From positions 1-64,000 of the forward strand of contig JARGNZ010000014.1 of NCBI GenBank assembly GCA_029209985.1: 64,000 nt of DNA, in the 5' to 3' direction. Below are positions 9,416 to 17,943 of the stretch, piece by piece. The position numbers were made by a program, and so were the translations under genes. A model generated the notes under the pieces. That model was not told where the DNA came from. It worked only from the letters and a program-made list of their open reading frames with translations, and did not search any database. Position 1 is the first letter of the stretch. Every line of letters begins with the position of its first letter. Source of the DNA: Parvibaculaceae bacterium (GTDB lineage: Bacteria; Pseudomonadota; Alphaproteobacteria; Parvibaculales; Parvibaculaceae).

Positions 9416-10426
9416 ATGGCGAGTTATGTAGATCAAGAAGGGGCGCTTGATATTGCGCCAGAAGCTGCCTCTGTGAGCGATGCTTCTACCCAAGATTTGC
9501 CTGAATACGCCATTGAGGCGCATCAATTGCGCAAAGTCTATAAAGCCAGCGGCGGGCAGCCTGCCAAAGAAGCGCTGAAAGGCATCGACCTGAAGATTAA
9601 ACGCGGGTCTGTTTTTGGGCTGCTGGGGCCAAATGGGGCGGGGAAATCCACCTTCATCAATATTTTGGCCGGGTTGGTCAATAAAACCTCCGGCAATGCC
9701 TCCATCTGGGGCTTTGATACAACGGTTAATCCGCGCCAAGCACGCGGGGCCATTGGGGTTGTGCCCCAAGAGCTGAATGTAGACCCGTTTTTCACCCCAG
9801 CCGAGGCGATGGAACTACAAGCCGGGCTTTACGGGGTGCGCAAAGCGGACCGACGCACCATGGAGATTTTGGAGGCGGTGGGGCTGGCTGATAAAGCAGA
9901 TGCGTATGCGCGCACCCTTTCTGGTGGAATGCGGCGACGGCTGCTGGTTGCCAAAGCATTGGTGCACACACCGCCGGTTTTGATTTTGGACGAGCCAACG
10001 GCGGGTGTTGACATTGAACTGCGTCGCCAGCTTTGGGACTATGTCAAAGAGCTGAACAAACGTGGCACAACCATTGTGCTGACGACTCACTATTTGGAAG
10101 AAGCCCAGTCGCTGTGCGATGAAATTGCGATTGTAAACCACGGAGAAGTGGTGTGCTGCGAGCCAACAGAGCAATTGCTTTCCCGCATCCATGAAAAACG
10201 TGTGCTGGTGCGCGGGGAAAACCCGATTACGCAGGTGCCAGAATCTTTGAATATGTTGCGCGCGGAAATTACCGACGACGGACAGCTTTCTGTCATGTTT
10301 AACCCGACGGAAATTAAGCTCGCAGACATTTTGGCGCGCATTAATGTGGCTGGCATTGTGGTGGCGGATCTTTCCACCCAAGAAGCAGATTTGGAAGATG
10401 TGTTTTTGAAACTGACCAGTGATTAA
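9416..10426 (+). CDS. ABC transporter ATP-binding protein (ABC-2 exporter type)
   Basis: A 336-residue ATPase subunit. It shows Walker A GPNGAGKST, signature LSGGMRRRLLVAKAL, Walker B VLILDEPTAGVD and the switch TTHYLEEA, in the pattern of ABC-2 type exporters (YadG/NodI-like). About 110 residues follow the nucleotide-binding domain, as in that group, and an acidic N-terminal extension of about 40 residues precedes it. The start at 9416 follows AAGGA; the frame is open to 9338. No permease gene adjoins it, so partner and substrate are unknown. Confidence 0.88.
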   Translation: MASYVDQEGALDIAPEAASVSDASTQDLPEYAIEAHQLRKVYKASGGQPAKEALKGIDLKIKRGSVFGLLGPNGAGKSTFINILAGLVNKTSGNASIWGFDTTVNPRQARGAIGVVPQELNVDPFFTPAEAMELQAGLYGVRKADRRTMEILEAVGLADKADAYARTLSGGMRRRLLVAKALVHTPPVLILDEPTAGVDIELRRQLWDYVKELNKRGTTIVLTTHYLEEAQSLCDEIAIVNHGEVVCCEPTEQLLSRIHEKRVLVRGENPITQVPESLNMLRAEITDDGQLSVMFNPTEIKLADILARINVAGIVVADLSTQEADLEDVFLKLTSD

Positions 10427-10570
10427 GGGCGGCTTGCTTCTTAACGCTGAGAAACGCAGGAAACTATTGCCGTTGAGGCTCTTTCACTGCTACTGAATGG
10501 GCAAGCTGACGCGCCGATGCAGAACTGATCTGCGTTTGGTGCCCCCTTACCACTCGTTTGGAGCAGAGCC

Positions 10571-10993
10571 ATGATCGGAAAAATCAACCACGTGGGCGTG
10601 GCAACGCCCTCCATTGAAGACAGCATCAAACTTTACCGCGATGTGCTTGGCGCAACAAAAATCGGTGAAAAATTCTCCATGCCCGAACAAGGTGTGTGGG
10701 TTTGTTTTGTTGACCTGCCAAATGCGCAAATTGAGTTGATCGAACCTTACGGCGACGACAGCCCAATCCACGGTTTTCTCAAACATAACCCCGCTGGTGG
10801 CCAACACCATATTTGCTTTGAGGTGGATGACATCATTGAAGCACGCGATGCCATGAAAGCCAAAGGCGCGCGCATTTTGGGCACGGGCGAACCTCGCATT
10901 GGCGCACACGGAGAGCCTATTATTTTTGTGCATCCCAAAGACATGGGCGGCGTGTTGGTTGAATTGATGAAAAAACCATCTGCCGATCACTAA
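10571..10993 (+). CDS. mce: Methylmalonyl-CoA epimerase
   Basis: This 140-residue vicinal-oxygen-chelate protein interconverts (2R)- and (2S)-methylmalonyl-CoA, linking propionyl-CoA carboxylation to methylmalonyl-CoA mutase and succinyl-CoA. The metal ligands expected of the family are visible: His in INHVGVATPS, Glu/Gln in AQIELIEP, His in GGQHHICFEV and Glu near the C-terminal GGVLVELM. Length is normal and GGAGCAGAG precedes the ATG. Propionyl-CoA carboxylase and mutase are not in the window, though mmsA at 61.8 kb also feeds this pathway. Confidence 0.93.
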   Translation: MIGKINHVGVATPSIEDSIKLYRDVLGATKIGEKFSMPEQGVWVCFVDLPNAQIELIEPYGDDSPIHGFLKHNPAGGQHHICFEVDDIIEARDAMKAKGARILGTGEPRIGAHGEPIIFVHPKDMGGVLVELMKKPSADH

Positions 10994-11005
10994 GCTTTAA
11001 GCTGC

Positions 11006-11668
11006 TCATCCTTGTGCAAGGTTTAGAATGCCTTGGGTGAGCAGTTTTTCGACCCTGCCCTTATGACGCCGCTCCAACGGCACGCGGATGCGCAACGTTC
11101 CTTCAATCAACGCCACAATTTGCACCGCCTTTTCCCGACGCAGCGCGGGGGTGAGGTCTGGATTAAGCGTGCGCAGTAAGGTGTCCACCGCGCTGTGGTA
11201 TGCTTCAAAATAAGCCTGCACCGCTGTGGCAATCCGCTCATCTTGCTTAGCAAGCGCCCCCATCTCCGACATGAAAAGCTCACACCCATCTAGGTAGGCG
11301 TCATCTGCCAAGAGGTTTTGCAAAGCCATGCGCAAGCGGGCTTCTGGGCCGCCACGTGCCTTCTCGAAATGGGTGAGAAACTCATCCGAGTCCTTTGCGA
11401 TGAAGCGTTCAAACAGGGCGGCTAATAAGTCCGTTGATTGGGGGAAATAATGTTGGATGTGGCTGAGCCGCAGCCCCATGCGGCCTGCCAACTTGCGCAA
11501 AGAAAAACCCGAAAAACGCTCTTCCTTTAATAAGGCATTGGCTTCTTCGAGAATACGTTCAATCGTTTGCGCCCGTTTTTTTGCTCGCACCCCCTGAGGG
11601 GTTGCCTTCTTTTCAAGTAGGTCGCCTGTTTGACCGCCTTTTGCGGGGGCGCGCTGTGTTTTTTTCAT
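11006..11668 (-). CDS. TetR family transcriptional regulator
   Basis: A 220-residue regulator. The N-terminal helix-turn-helix spans about residues 35-85 (FSLRKLAGRMGLRLSHIQHYFPQSTDLLAALF), preceded by a very basic leader rich in Lys and Arg. The C-terminal ligand domain is divergent, as usual for TetR proteins. It is divergent from the saccharopine-dehydrogenase-like gene, and two matching palindromes lie between them (11721-11757), so it very likely represses that gene and perhaps itself. Confidence 0.9.
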   Translation of the reverse strand: MKKTQRAPAKGGQTGDLLEKKATPQGVRAKKRAQTIERILEEANALLKEERFSGFSLRKLAGRMGLRLSHIQHYFPQSTDLLAALFERFIAKDSDEFLTHFEKARGGPEARLRMALQNLLADDAYLDGCELFMSEMGALAKQDERIATAVQAYFEAYHSAVDTLLRTLNPDLTPALRREKAVQIVALIEGTLRIRVPLERRHKGRVEKLLTQGILNLAQG

Positions 11669-11710
11669 GCCCCCAGTTTAGCCTAAATAGATGCCCGTGC
11701 AAGCACACCC

Positions 11711-11757
11711 TTGACATTACTTGGTCATAGACCAATATTTAACTGGTCGTTGACCAA
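11711..11757 (+). promoter_or_regulatory. Promoter with two TetR-type operators
   Basis: A -35 like TTGACA (11711-11716) is followed 17 bases later by AATATT (11734-11739). Two palindromes of the form TGGTC-N3-GACCA, TTGGTCATAGACCAA (11721-11735) and CTGGTCGTTGACCAA (11743-11757), have centres 22 bp apart, two helical turns. The first lies between -35 and -10, the usual position for repression, most likely by the divergent TetR protein. Confidence 0.75.
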
Positions 11758-11781
11758 TTTTATGAAACAGGGAGAATGCGA

Positions 11782-12870
11782 GTGGTGCAGAGAGTATTGA
11801 TTGCCGGCGGGTACGGTGTGGTCGGGAGTGACGTCGCGCGGATTTTACGCCGTCTTTACCCCTCGCTTGAGCTTATTCTTGCGGGCCGCTCGCCAGAAAA
11901 TGGCGACGCTCTAGCTAGAGAACTCGGCTTTTGTTCCGTCGCCAAATTGGACTTTGAGGCGGAGGGACCTTTGCTGGCTGACGGCCTGTCTCCCGATCTC
12001 ATCATTATGGCTGTGCATGACCATACAGACCGATTGCTCACCTACGCGCTGGAACATGACATTGGCTATGTTGATTTTGCCCGTGGCGGAGATGCGCAAA
12101 CGCGCGGCTTGCATGTGGTGGGGCAATTCCCCGGCCCTGTGCATCGCGGCATTGGCTTTGTCAGCAATTGGATGGCGGGCGTACCTGCGGTTCTGGCGAA
12201 ACGCGCCGCAGAGACGATGGCGACGGTTGAGGCGATTGACCTTTCCATTCTTTTTTATGGAGAGGATCGCGGCGGCCCCGATGCGGCGGGGTCTGTCGAG
12301 GGCTTTACCGCCACCTTTAAGGGGTGGGAAAAAGGGGCATGGCAGGACATGAAACCGTTCACAGACCCGTTGAAAGTTACATTCCCCAGCGGCCTCACCC
12401 GCACAACGTATCGCCTGAATATGCCTGACGTGGAAAGCCTTGCCTTTGCCACCCGTGCCCAATCCGTTCGCGTTCGCCTTGGGTTAGACAATGCGTTCAT
12501 GGGCTGGGCCTCCACTTTCATGGTGCGCTCAGGGCTATGGCATTTGTTCTCAAAGAAAACACAAGAAGGCATGTTGTATAATCCGGGGGACGGGGCCCCT
12601 CACGAAATTGTCGTACATGTGACCGGTAAAGACGCGCACGGGCACGAGATGCAGCAAACGCTCTCTCTGGCCGACCCTCAAGGACAAACACACCTTACCG
12701 CACTCGGCGCTGCACACATGGCGGAACGTATTTTGGGATTGGACGGGGCACCGGCTGCCCGTGGCGGTGTCATTTATGCCGAAGCCCTTGGCAACCCGGA
12801 ACGACTGGAAGAATTATTGGCGTTGGAAGGTGTGCATTTTGTGGACCGGGCCAACAGCCCGCTTGGTTAA
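11782..12870 (+). CDS. Saccharopine dehydrogenase-like NAD(P)-binding oxidoreductase
   Basis: A 362-residue protein with an N-terminal Rossmann fold (VLIAGGYGVVGSDVARIL) of the saccharopine dehydrogenase NADP-binding superfamily. The C-terminal half is typical of family members whose substrate is unknown; a lysine-pathway role is not implied. The ATG at 11776 is only one base from AGGGAG, so I favour the GTG at 11782, seven bases away (11785 is also possible). It sits behind a TetR-controlled promoter, which suggests an inducible catabolic or detoxifying role. Its end overlaps the converging YqaA-like gene by four bases. Confidence 0.75.
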   Translation: MVQRVLIAGGYGVVGSDVARILRRLYPSLELILAGRSPENGDALARELGFCSVAKLDFEAEGPLLADGLSPDLIIMAVHDHTDRLLTYALEHDIGYVDFARGGDAQTRGLHVVGQFPGPVHRGIGFVSNWMAGVPAVLAKRAAETMATVEAIDLSILFYGEDRGGPDAAGSVEGFTATFKGWEKGAWQDMKPFTDPLKVTFPSGLTRTTYRLNMPDVESLAFATRAQSVRVRLGLDNAFMGWASTFMVRSGLWHLFSKKTQEGMLYNPGDGAPHEIVVHVTGKDAHGHEMQQTLSLADPQGQTHLTALGAAHMAERILGLDGAPAARGGVIYAEALGNPERLEELLALEGVHFVDRANSPLG

Positions 12871-13313
12871 GTCCACTCCATAACCCCAAGGGCGATCAGC
12901 GCCACCACGGCATATCTGACGCCCTTGGCAAGGGTCACTAAGACTAAAAAACTGCCCAGCGGTTCACGCAACACGCCTGCAACCAACGTGAGAGGATCTC
13001 CGATGAGAGGTGCCCAACTCATCAACAAGCTCCACCGCCCATATCGATGATAGCGGCGCTTGGCCTTTGCCATTTGCGCTGGGGAGATGGGAAACCATTT
13101 TCGATTGGCAAACCGCTCTACCCCGCGCCCCATGAGCCAATTCACCACGCTGCCTAACACATTGCCCAGCGTAGCTATAATAATCAGTAGACTGATGGAA
13201 TAATCACCAGACATGATAAGTGTAGCAAGACCTACTTCTGATTGTGCGGGAAAAAGGGTGGCCGCAAGCAGGGCTGCTAAAAACAAACCTGTATAGGCTG
13301 TCAGGTCTGCCAT
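12867..13313 (-). CDS. YqaA/DedA-like SNARE-associated membrane protein
   Basis: A 148-residue membrane protein with four or five hydrophobic segments. It matches the YqaA branch of the DedA (SNARE-associated, VTT) superfamily: FPAQSEVGLATLIMSG near the N-terminus, then LGNVLGSVVNWLMGR and SWAPLIGDPLTLVAGVLR. DedA relatives act in lipid translocation and membrane-potential maintenance; the role of YqaA itself is not established. I start at the ATG at 13313; the frame opens six codons earlier with TTG. Confidence 0.85.
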   Translation of the reverse strand: MADLTAYTGLFLAALLAATLFPAQSEVGLATLIMSGDYSISLLIIIATLGNVLGSVVNWLMGRGVERFANRKWFPISPAQMAKAKRRYHRYGRWSLLMSWAPLIGDPLTLVAGVLREPLGSFLVLVTLAKGVRYAVVALIALGVMEWT

Positions 13314-13374
13314 AGGGCGTGTTGCCTTCAAAAAAAATAGACGGGAGTGCCCTCAATGCGGCCGGACTGTCTGA

Positions 13375-13929
13375 TTAAGCGCCCAAGGCTTGCTGCAAGT
13401 CGGCTGTCAGTTCTGGAAACGCATGTAGGTCCATTTGGCGAATCGTGATCACTTCACACAGCAACATATCAACCTGCTGGCCATCATGGGACAGCGGCAT
13501 CACCATGGCTTCCAAACATGCGCCCACTTCGCCGGGCACATCAATGCGGCCATAAAACCGAATGGGACACCGATGCAATCCCGCCACGGCCAATGCGCCT
13601 GCGGCCAGCTTCACCCATTGAGGCGAGACCAGCTCATCTAAACGCATGCCGGTGATGTCTTGGCCAAACAAATCATCAAGGGCTGTGCCACACAGACGCA
13701 CGGAAAAATCTTTAGGAAAACGCCCCTGCCCGCTCACATTGAGCAATAGAATGCTGGGCAGATGGGGCAACATTTCACGGGGGGTAATCTGGGCTCTGCT
13801 GGGCAATGTGCCCACGGCATCTGCCTTGCCGCGCCAATAGGCTTTAAGCGCATCCAAGCGGCGATCAACCGGCTTTGCCGACGGATCGATATACACCTGC
13901 AACGGCTCAAGACGAATTGTATTACCCAT
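13375..13929 (-). CDS. PAS_5 domain protein
   Basis: A 184-residue soluble protein consisting essentially of one PAS-like domain of the PAS_5 group, which is common in alphaproteobacteria. Recognisable parts are LKAYWRGKADAVGTLPSRAQI, PSILLLNVSGQ, VRLCGTALDDLFGQDITGM and a C-terminal strand with VMPLSHDGQQVDMLL. No output domain is attached, so it may be a stand-alone sensor acting through a partner. GGAGA stands before the ATG at 13929. Confidence 0.82.
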   Translation of the reverse strand: MGNTIRLEPLQVYIDPSAKPVDRRLDALKAYWRGKADAVGTLPSRAQITPREMLPHLPSILLLNVSGQGRFPKDFSVRLCGTALDDLFGQDITGMRLDELVSPQWVKLAAGALAVAGLHRCPIRFYGRIDVPGEVGACLEAMVMPLSHDGQQVDMLLCEVITIRQMDLHAFPELTADLQQALGA

Positions 13930-14295
13930 AACATCTCCGATACGCGAGACTTGTTCGACATAGAGGGGGCCCGGCCTGCCGTGCCCAGCCCCAAGATAAT
14001 CACAAAACCCCTATGTGGGCCAGCCCCATCGGCAAAAGCTTAGTGTTTCGGCGTGCTTTTGGCAATTAGACCGACAGGTCGGCAGATCAGCGCAAACCCA
14101 CCCCTCGCTTAGGCCCTTCACGCAGGCAACACAGGCACTTTTCCCACGGTTTCTAAGCCCGCCCCCACATGCCCCTGTTTTTCCCCAAAATTTGCGTCAA
14201 TTTCATCAAAATCCCTGGATCAGGAATTGCCAGCCCGCCACGAACCCCCTATGGTGCGCCCGGTCCCTTGAGGTTTCCCCTCACACAGCGACTCA
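13930..14295. other. Intergenic region upstream of tRNA-Arg
   Basis: A 366-base stretch with no convincing coding frame. It presumably contains the tRNA promoter and, on the other strand, that of the PAS_5 gene. A short inverted repeat (GACCGACAGGTCGG, about 14069-14082) is the only structure I noted. Confidence 0.45.
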
Positions 14296-14372
<77 letters not shown>

Positions 14373-14975
14373 ATAAAATCAATGGATTAGAAGAGTTTGG
14401 CTAGTGGTGACTTTTGAAAAGTAACCACATAGTAACCTCCGAGAGTCATCCGTAGGTTAAATCGACACCCAGCGGACCACATTGGCATCAGCGTAGCGCA
14501 TTGCCATACTGAAGTGCACATGACCGTCGCTTCCTCAGTCGACTCCCAAAAGCCCTGAACAACAACTTTACGGCTCTCCAGTTCGTCGAAGCATCTCAAC
14601 AAGATCACGGCTCATTCCGTCAAGCACGGCTTGATAGGTCTTTTCCAAACCCCTCTTGATCTTCGCACGCCCGCGTTTGTTAAGGTTGCAAGAGCATACG
14701 ATTAAAGAACTAGGAAAACTCACCACATATTGCTAGCTTTTCACTAGGAAACTTCTAGTTTTAGATGCGAAAAACGGATAGCTAGTATTTGCAGGCGCTC
14801 AGGGGTTCATTGCGCCACAGTATGTCAAACTCAATTGAAACCTTGTGCGCGGCTAGCTGGCTTCCATTTGAAGTCATAAACTCCAGACAGATGCAGCCGT
14901 CGAATTTTGATCGCTTTGATCGAACAGGGCGATTTTTATAGGTTAGCGGCGCAAGGGCCGGATTAAGGGTAAATA
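14373..14975. other. AT-rich region between tRNA-Arg and hsdM
   Basis: About 600 bases without a convincing gene. Base composition turns AT-rich at about 14690-14790, and the rare tetramer CTAG occurs five times between 14710 and 14785. Small minus-strand frames exist (14387-14608, 14568-14723, 14782-14982), but none resembles a known family. The stretch may be decayed integrase or island-boundary DNA and must also carry the hsd promoter. Confidence 0.5.
14709..14785. promoter_or_regulatory. CTAG-rich cluster, candidate hsd control region
   Basis: ACTAGGAAA occurs at 14709-14717 and again at 14743-14751, and CTAG recurs at 14710, 14733, 14744, 14755 and 14782. The middle three are 11 bp apart, one helical turn. 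Such phased repeats about 200 bases before hsdM could be an operator, but no regulator gene adjoins. Confidence 0.35.
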
Positions 14976-16655
14976 GTGACACAAGCAGAAGAACAACAAT
15001 TCCTATCCAGCCTCGAGAAAAAGCTCTGGAACGCCGCGGATAAACTCCGCTCTACTTTGGACGCTGCACAATACAAGCATACTGTACTCGGCCTCGTGTT
15101 CCTTAAATACGTCTCAGATTCTTTCCAAATTCGCCAAGACGCGCTGACCGAGCAACTCAAAAATGCCGAGCATGACTATTACCTCGATCCAAGTGATTAC
15201 GGCGGCGCGGGCTCTGAAGAATACGCCGCAGAAATTGCCGCCGAGCTTGAGCAGCGCGACTACTACGCTGAAGTCAACGTCTTTTGGGTGCCTGCCGCTG
15301 CCCGTTGGAAGTTCCTGCAAGACAACAACAAAACGGTCATTGGCGGTGCTGAACTCACACTCCCTGATGGCACCACAAAAAAGTTTAGCTCCGTTGGCCA
15401 CCTGATCGACAACGCGCTTGAGCAGATCGAAGCGGACAATGCAAAGCTAAAGGGTGTTCTCAACAAACTCTACACCCGTCTGCAAATTGACCAAGCCAAG
15501 CTGGGCGAGCTGATCGACCTTGTCGCCACAATTCCCTTCACACACGCCAGTCTGGATTCTCAAGACATCCTCGGGCACGTCTACGAATATATGCTGGGCC
15601 AATTCGCATTGGCCGAAGGGAAAAAGGGTGGTCAGTTTTACACGCCCAAATCCATCGTTAGCTTGATCGTACAGATGCTAGAGCCCTTCAAAGGCCGGGT
15701 TTACGATCCAGCCATGGGCTCAGGCGGTTTCTTTGTTCAGTCGGAGCGTTTCATCAATGCCCACCAAGGCCGCATCGGCGATGTGTCCATCTACGGGCAG
15801 GAATACAATCACACCACATGGCAATTGGCCGCCATGAACATGGCCATTCGCGGGATTGATTTTAACTTCGGTAAAGAGCCCGCCAGCACATACACCAACA
15901 ATCAGCATCCCGATCTGCGCGCGGATTACGTTATGGCCAACCCGCCATTCAATATGAAGGAATGGGACGTCGGTGTCAGCGAAAATGACCCCCGTTGGAA
16001 ATACGGCACGCCGCCCTCGGGCAATGCCAACTTTGCATGGCTGCAACATATGCTCTACCACCTTGCGCCCAATGGCTCGATGGGCTTGCTGCTTGCCAAT
16101 GGCTCGATGAGTTCCAACACCAATAATGAAGGGGCCATTCGTCAAAAGCTGATCGAAGAAGATCTCGTCGAATGCATGGTCGCCTTGCCGGGGCAGCTTT
16201 TTACCAACACGCAAATCCCCGCCTGTATTTGGTTTCTGACCAAAAACAAAGACACACGCACCACCGCCGCTGGCCGCAAATTGCGGGACCGTAAGGGCGA
16301 AGTTTTGTTCATCGATGCGCGTGGGCTTGGCTATATGAAAGACCGCGTTCTGCGTGACTTCACAGCCGATGATCTAAACCAAGTCACCGATGCCTTCCAT
16401 AATTGGCAGATGGGCGAAAATTACGCGGATGTCGCGGGCTTTGTGAAATCAGCAGAACTTGCGGAGATCCAAAAACACGACCACGTCCTCACTCCCGGTC
16501 GCTATGTCGGCGCAGCGAACGTCGAAGAAGACAGTGAACCTTTTGCTGAGAAAATGGCCCGGCTGACCGCGCAGCTGAAAGGGCAGTTCGAAGAGTCCGA
16601 CCGGTTGGAAGAAGAGATCAAAAAGAATTTGGCGGGGTTGGGTTATGAGTATTAA
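14976..16655 (+). CDS. hsdM: Type I restriction-modification DNA methyltransferase subunit
   Basis: HsdM methylates adenine N6 at the site chosen by HsdS, and two copies form the M2S core of the type I enzyme. The 559-residue product has an N-terminal helical HsdM domain (about 10-140), then SAM-binding motif I YDPAMGSGGFF from residue 243 and the catalytic motif NPPF at 322-325. The start is GTG at 14976 preceded by AAGGG; there is no upstream ATG in a sensible place. It overlaps hsdS by 11 bases. Confidence 0.97.
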   Translation: MTQAEEQQFLSSLEKKLWNAADKLRSTLDAAQYKHTVLGLVFLKYVSDSFQIRQDALTEQLKNAEHDYYLDPSDYGGAGSEEYAAEIAAELEQRDYYAEVNVFWVPAAARWKFLQDNNKTVIGGAELTLPDGTTKKFSSVGHLIDNALEQIEADNAKLKGVLNKLYTRLQIDQAKLGELIDLVATIPFTHASLDSQDILGHVYEYMLGQFALAEGKKGGQFYTPKSIVSLIVQMLEPFKGRVYDPAMGSGGFFVQSERFINAHQGRIGDVSIYGQEYNHTTWQLAAMNMAIRGIDFNFGKEPASTYTNNQHPDLRADYVMANPPFNMKEWDVGVSENDPRWKYGTPPSGNANFAWLQHMLYHLAPNGSMGLLLANGSMSSNTNNEGAIRQKLIEEDLVECMVALPGQLFTNTQIPACIWFLTKNKDTRTTAAGRKLRDRKGEVLFIDARGLGYMKDRVLRDFTADDLNQVTDAFHNWQMGENYADVAGFVKSAELAEIQKHDHVLTPGRYVGAANVEEDSEPFAEKMARLTAQLKGQFEESDRLEEEIKKNLAGLGYEY

Positions 16656-17943
16656 GTGGTCGGTCGTTAGGCTTGAAGAAGGTTCTATCTTTCAGGAAGG
16701 ATACGTAAACCCAACGCAAAAAAAACCGGAATATTTTGATGGTGATGTTAAGTGGCTTCGCGCCGTTGATCTAAATAATGGATACGTAAAGGAAACCTCA
16801 AGAACCTTGACACAGGCTGGTTTCGAAAGCGCTGGAAAAAGCGCTCTTCTTTTTGAGCCCGGAACTCTCGCGATTAGTAAGTCAGGAACAATTGGCCGAA
16901 TTGGTATCCTGCAGAACTATATGTGTGGAAATAGAGCAGTAATTAACATAAAGGTTGATGAGGCTAAGTGGAATGGTCGATTTATCTTCTATGTCTTGTT
17001 AGCAAACAGACCCACTATTGAAAATTTATCAATAGGGAGTGTTCAGAAAAACCTCTACACATCGGCGCTAGGGAGTTTGGAGTTTCAGCTTCCCGATCGG
17101 CAAAGCCAGAACACTATTGCGAACATATTGAGTAGCCTTGACGAAAAAATCGAGCTGAACCGTCAGACCAACCAAACGTTGGAGGAGATGGCGCAGGCGG
17201 TGTTTAAGAGCTGGTTTGTGGATTTTGAACCCACCCGTGCGAAGATCAAAGCCACCCAGAACGGCCAAGACCCCACCCGCGCCGCCATGGCCGCCCTCGC
17301 CGGAAAAACCGTCGACCAACTCGACACGCTCTCCCCCGAACAGATCAAAACCCTAACCGCCACCGCCGCTCTCTTTCCTGCCTCTCTGGTAACTTCCGAA
17401 CTTGGCGAGATACCGGAGGGGTGGATCGTGAAAAATATTGGTGAAATTGTAAGCAGATTAAAGCCCCCCAAAACGTATACGAAAAGGCAGTTGGAAAGTT
17501 TTGGGTCGGTGCCAGTTTATGAGCAGGGCGCCAATGTCTTATTGGGATACCATAGTGAGGAGGCCGGATTTATGGCCTCTCCGGAAAACCCTTTATTTAT
17601 TTTTGGCGATCACACTTGTGTAATCCATTTGTCGTGCCAGAAGTTTGATATTTCTCAAAACGTTATCCCATTGGCAGGCAAGGGATATCCAACGGCCTGG
17701 GTTTACTATGCTGTACAAGGCAAGCAAGAGTTCCAAGAATACAGGAGGCACTGGTCAGAACTTATTGTCAAAGCAGTTGTTGCACCCAAAGCTGAACTCG
17801 CAATCGCCTACTCAGTATTTGTTACCTCGCTATATAAGCAAAAAGAACATCTGGTGCGGGAAAGCAAATCACTAGAACAAATCCGAGACACACTCCTACC
17901 CAAACTCCTTTCTGGTGAAATCGATTTGAGTGAGGCGTCTTGA
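16645..17943 (+). CDS. hsdS: Type I restriction-modification specificity subunit
   Basis: HsdS recognises the bipartite target and tethers two HsdM and two HsdR subunits. The 432-residue product has the standard plan: target-recognition domain 1 (about 1-150), a central conserved helix region with SLDEKIELNRQTNQTLEEMA and FKSWFVDFEP, target-recognition domain 2 (about 245-385), and a C-terminal conserved helix ending RDTLLPKLLSGEIDLSEAS. The recognition sequence cannot be deduced. Base composition is lower in GC within both recognition domains than in the conserved spacers, as expected for modules that are exchanged. Confidence 0.96.
   Translation: MSIKWSVVRLEEGSIFQEGYVNPTQKKPEYFDGDVKWLRAVDLNNGYVKETSRTLTQAGFESAGKSALLFEPGTLAISKSGTIGRIGILQNYMCGNRAVINIKVDEAKWNGRFIFYVLLANRPTIENLSIGSVQKNLYTSALGSLEFQLPDRQSQNTIANILSSLDEKIELNRQTNQTLEEMAQAVFKSWFVDFEPTRAKIKATQNGQDPTRAAMAALAGKTVDQLDTLSPEQIKTLTATAALFPASLVTSELGEIPEGWIVKNIGEIVSRLKPPKTYTKRQLESFGSVPVYEQGANVLLGYHSEEAGFMASPENPLFIFGDHTCVIHLSCQKFDISQNVIPLAGKGYPTAWVYYAVQGKQEFQEYRRHWSELIVKAVVAPKAELAIAYSVFVTSLYKQKEHLVRESKSLEQIRDTLLPKLLSGEIDLSEAS

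Noticed and set aside
14387-14608. Minus-strand frame of 73 residues next to the tRNA
   Set aside because: No resemblance to integrase or any family I know; composition unremarkable. It could be a decayed gene.
14568-14726. Small minus-strand frame (about 52 residues, GTG start) with CSCNLNKRGRAKIKRG, faintly like a BFD-type iron-sulfur protein
   Set aside because: Only two of the four cysteines are present and no ribosome-binding site is clear; more likely chance or a relic.
14782-14982. Minus-strand frame of 66 residues overlapping the hsdM start
   Set aside because: It overlaps the well-supported GTG start and ribosome-binding site of hsdM and has no recognised motif.
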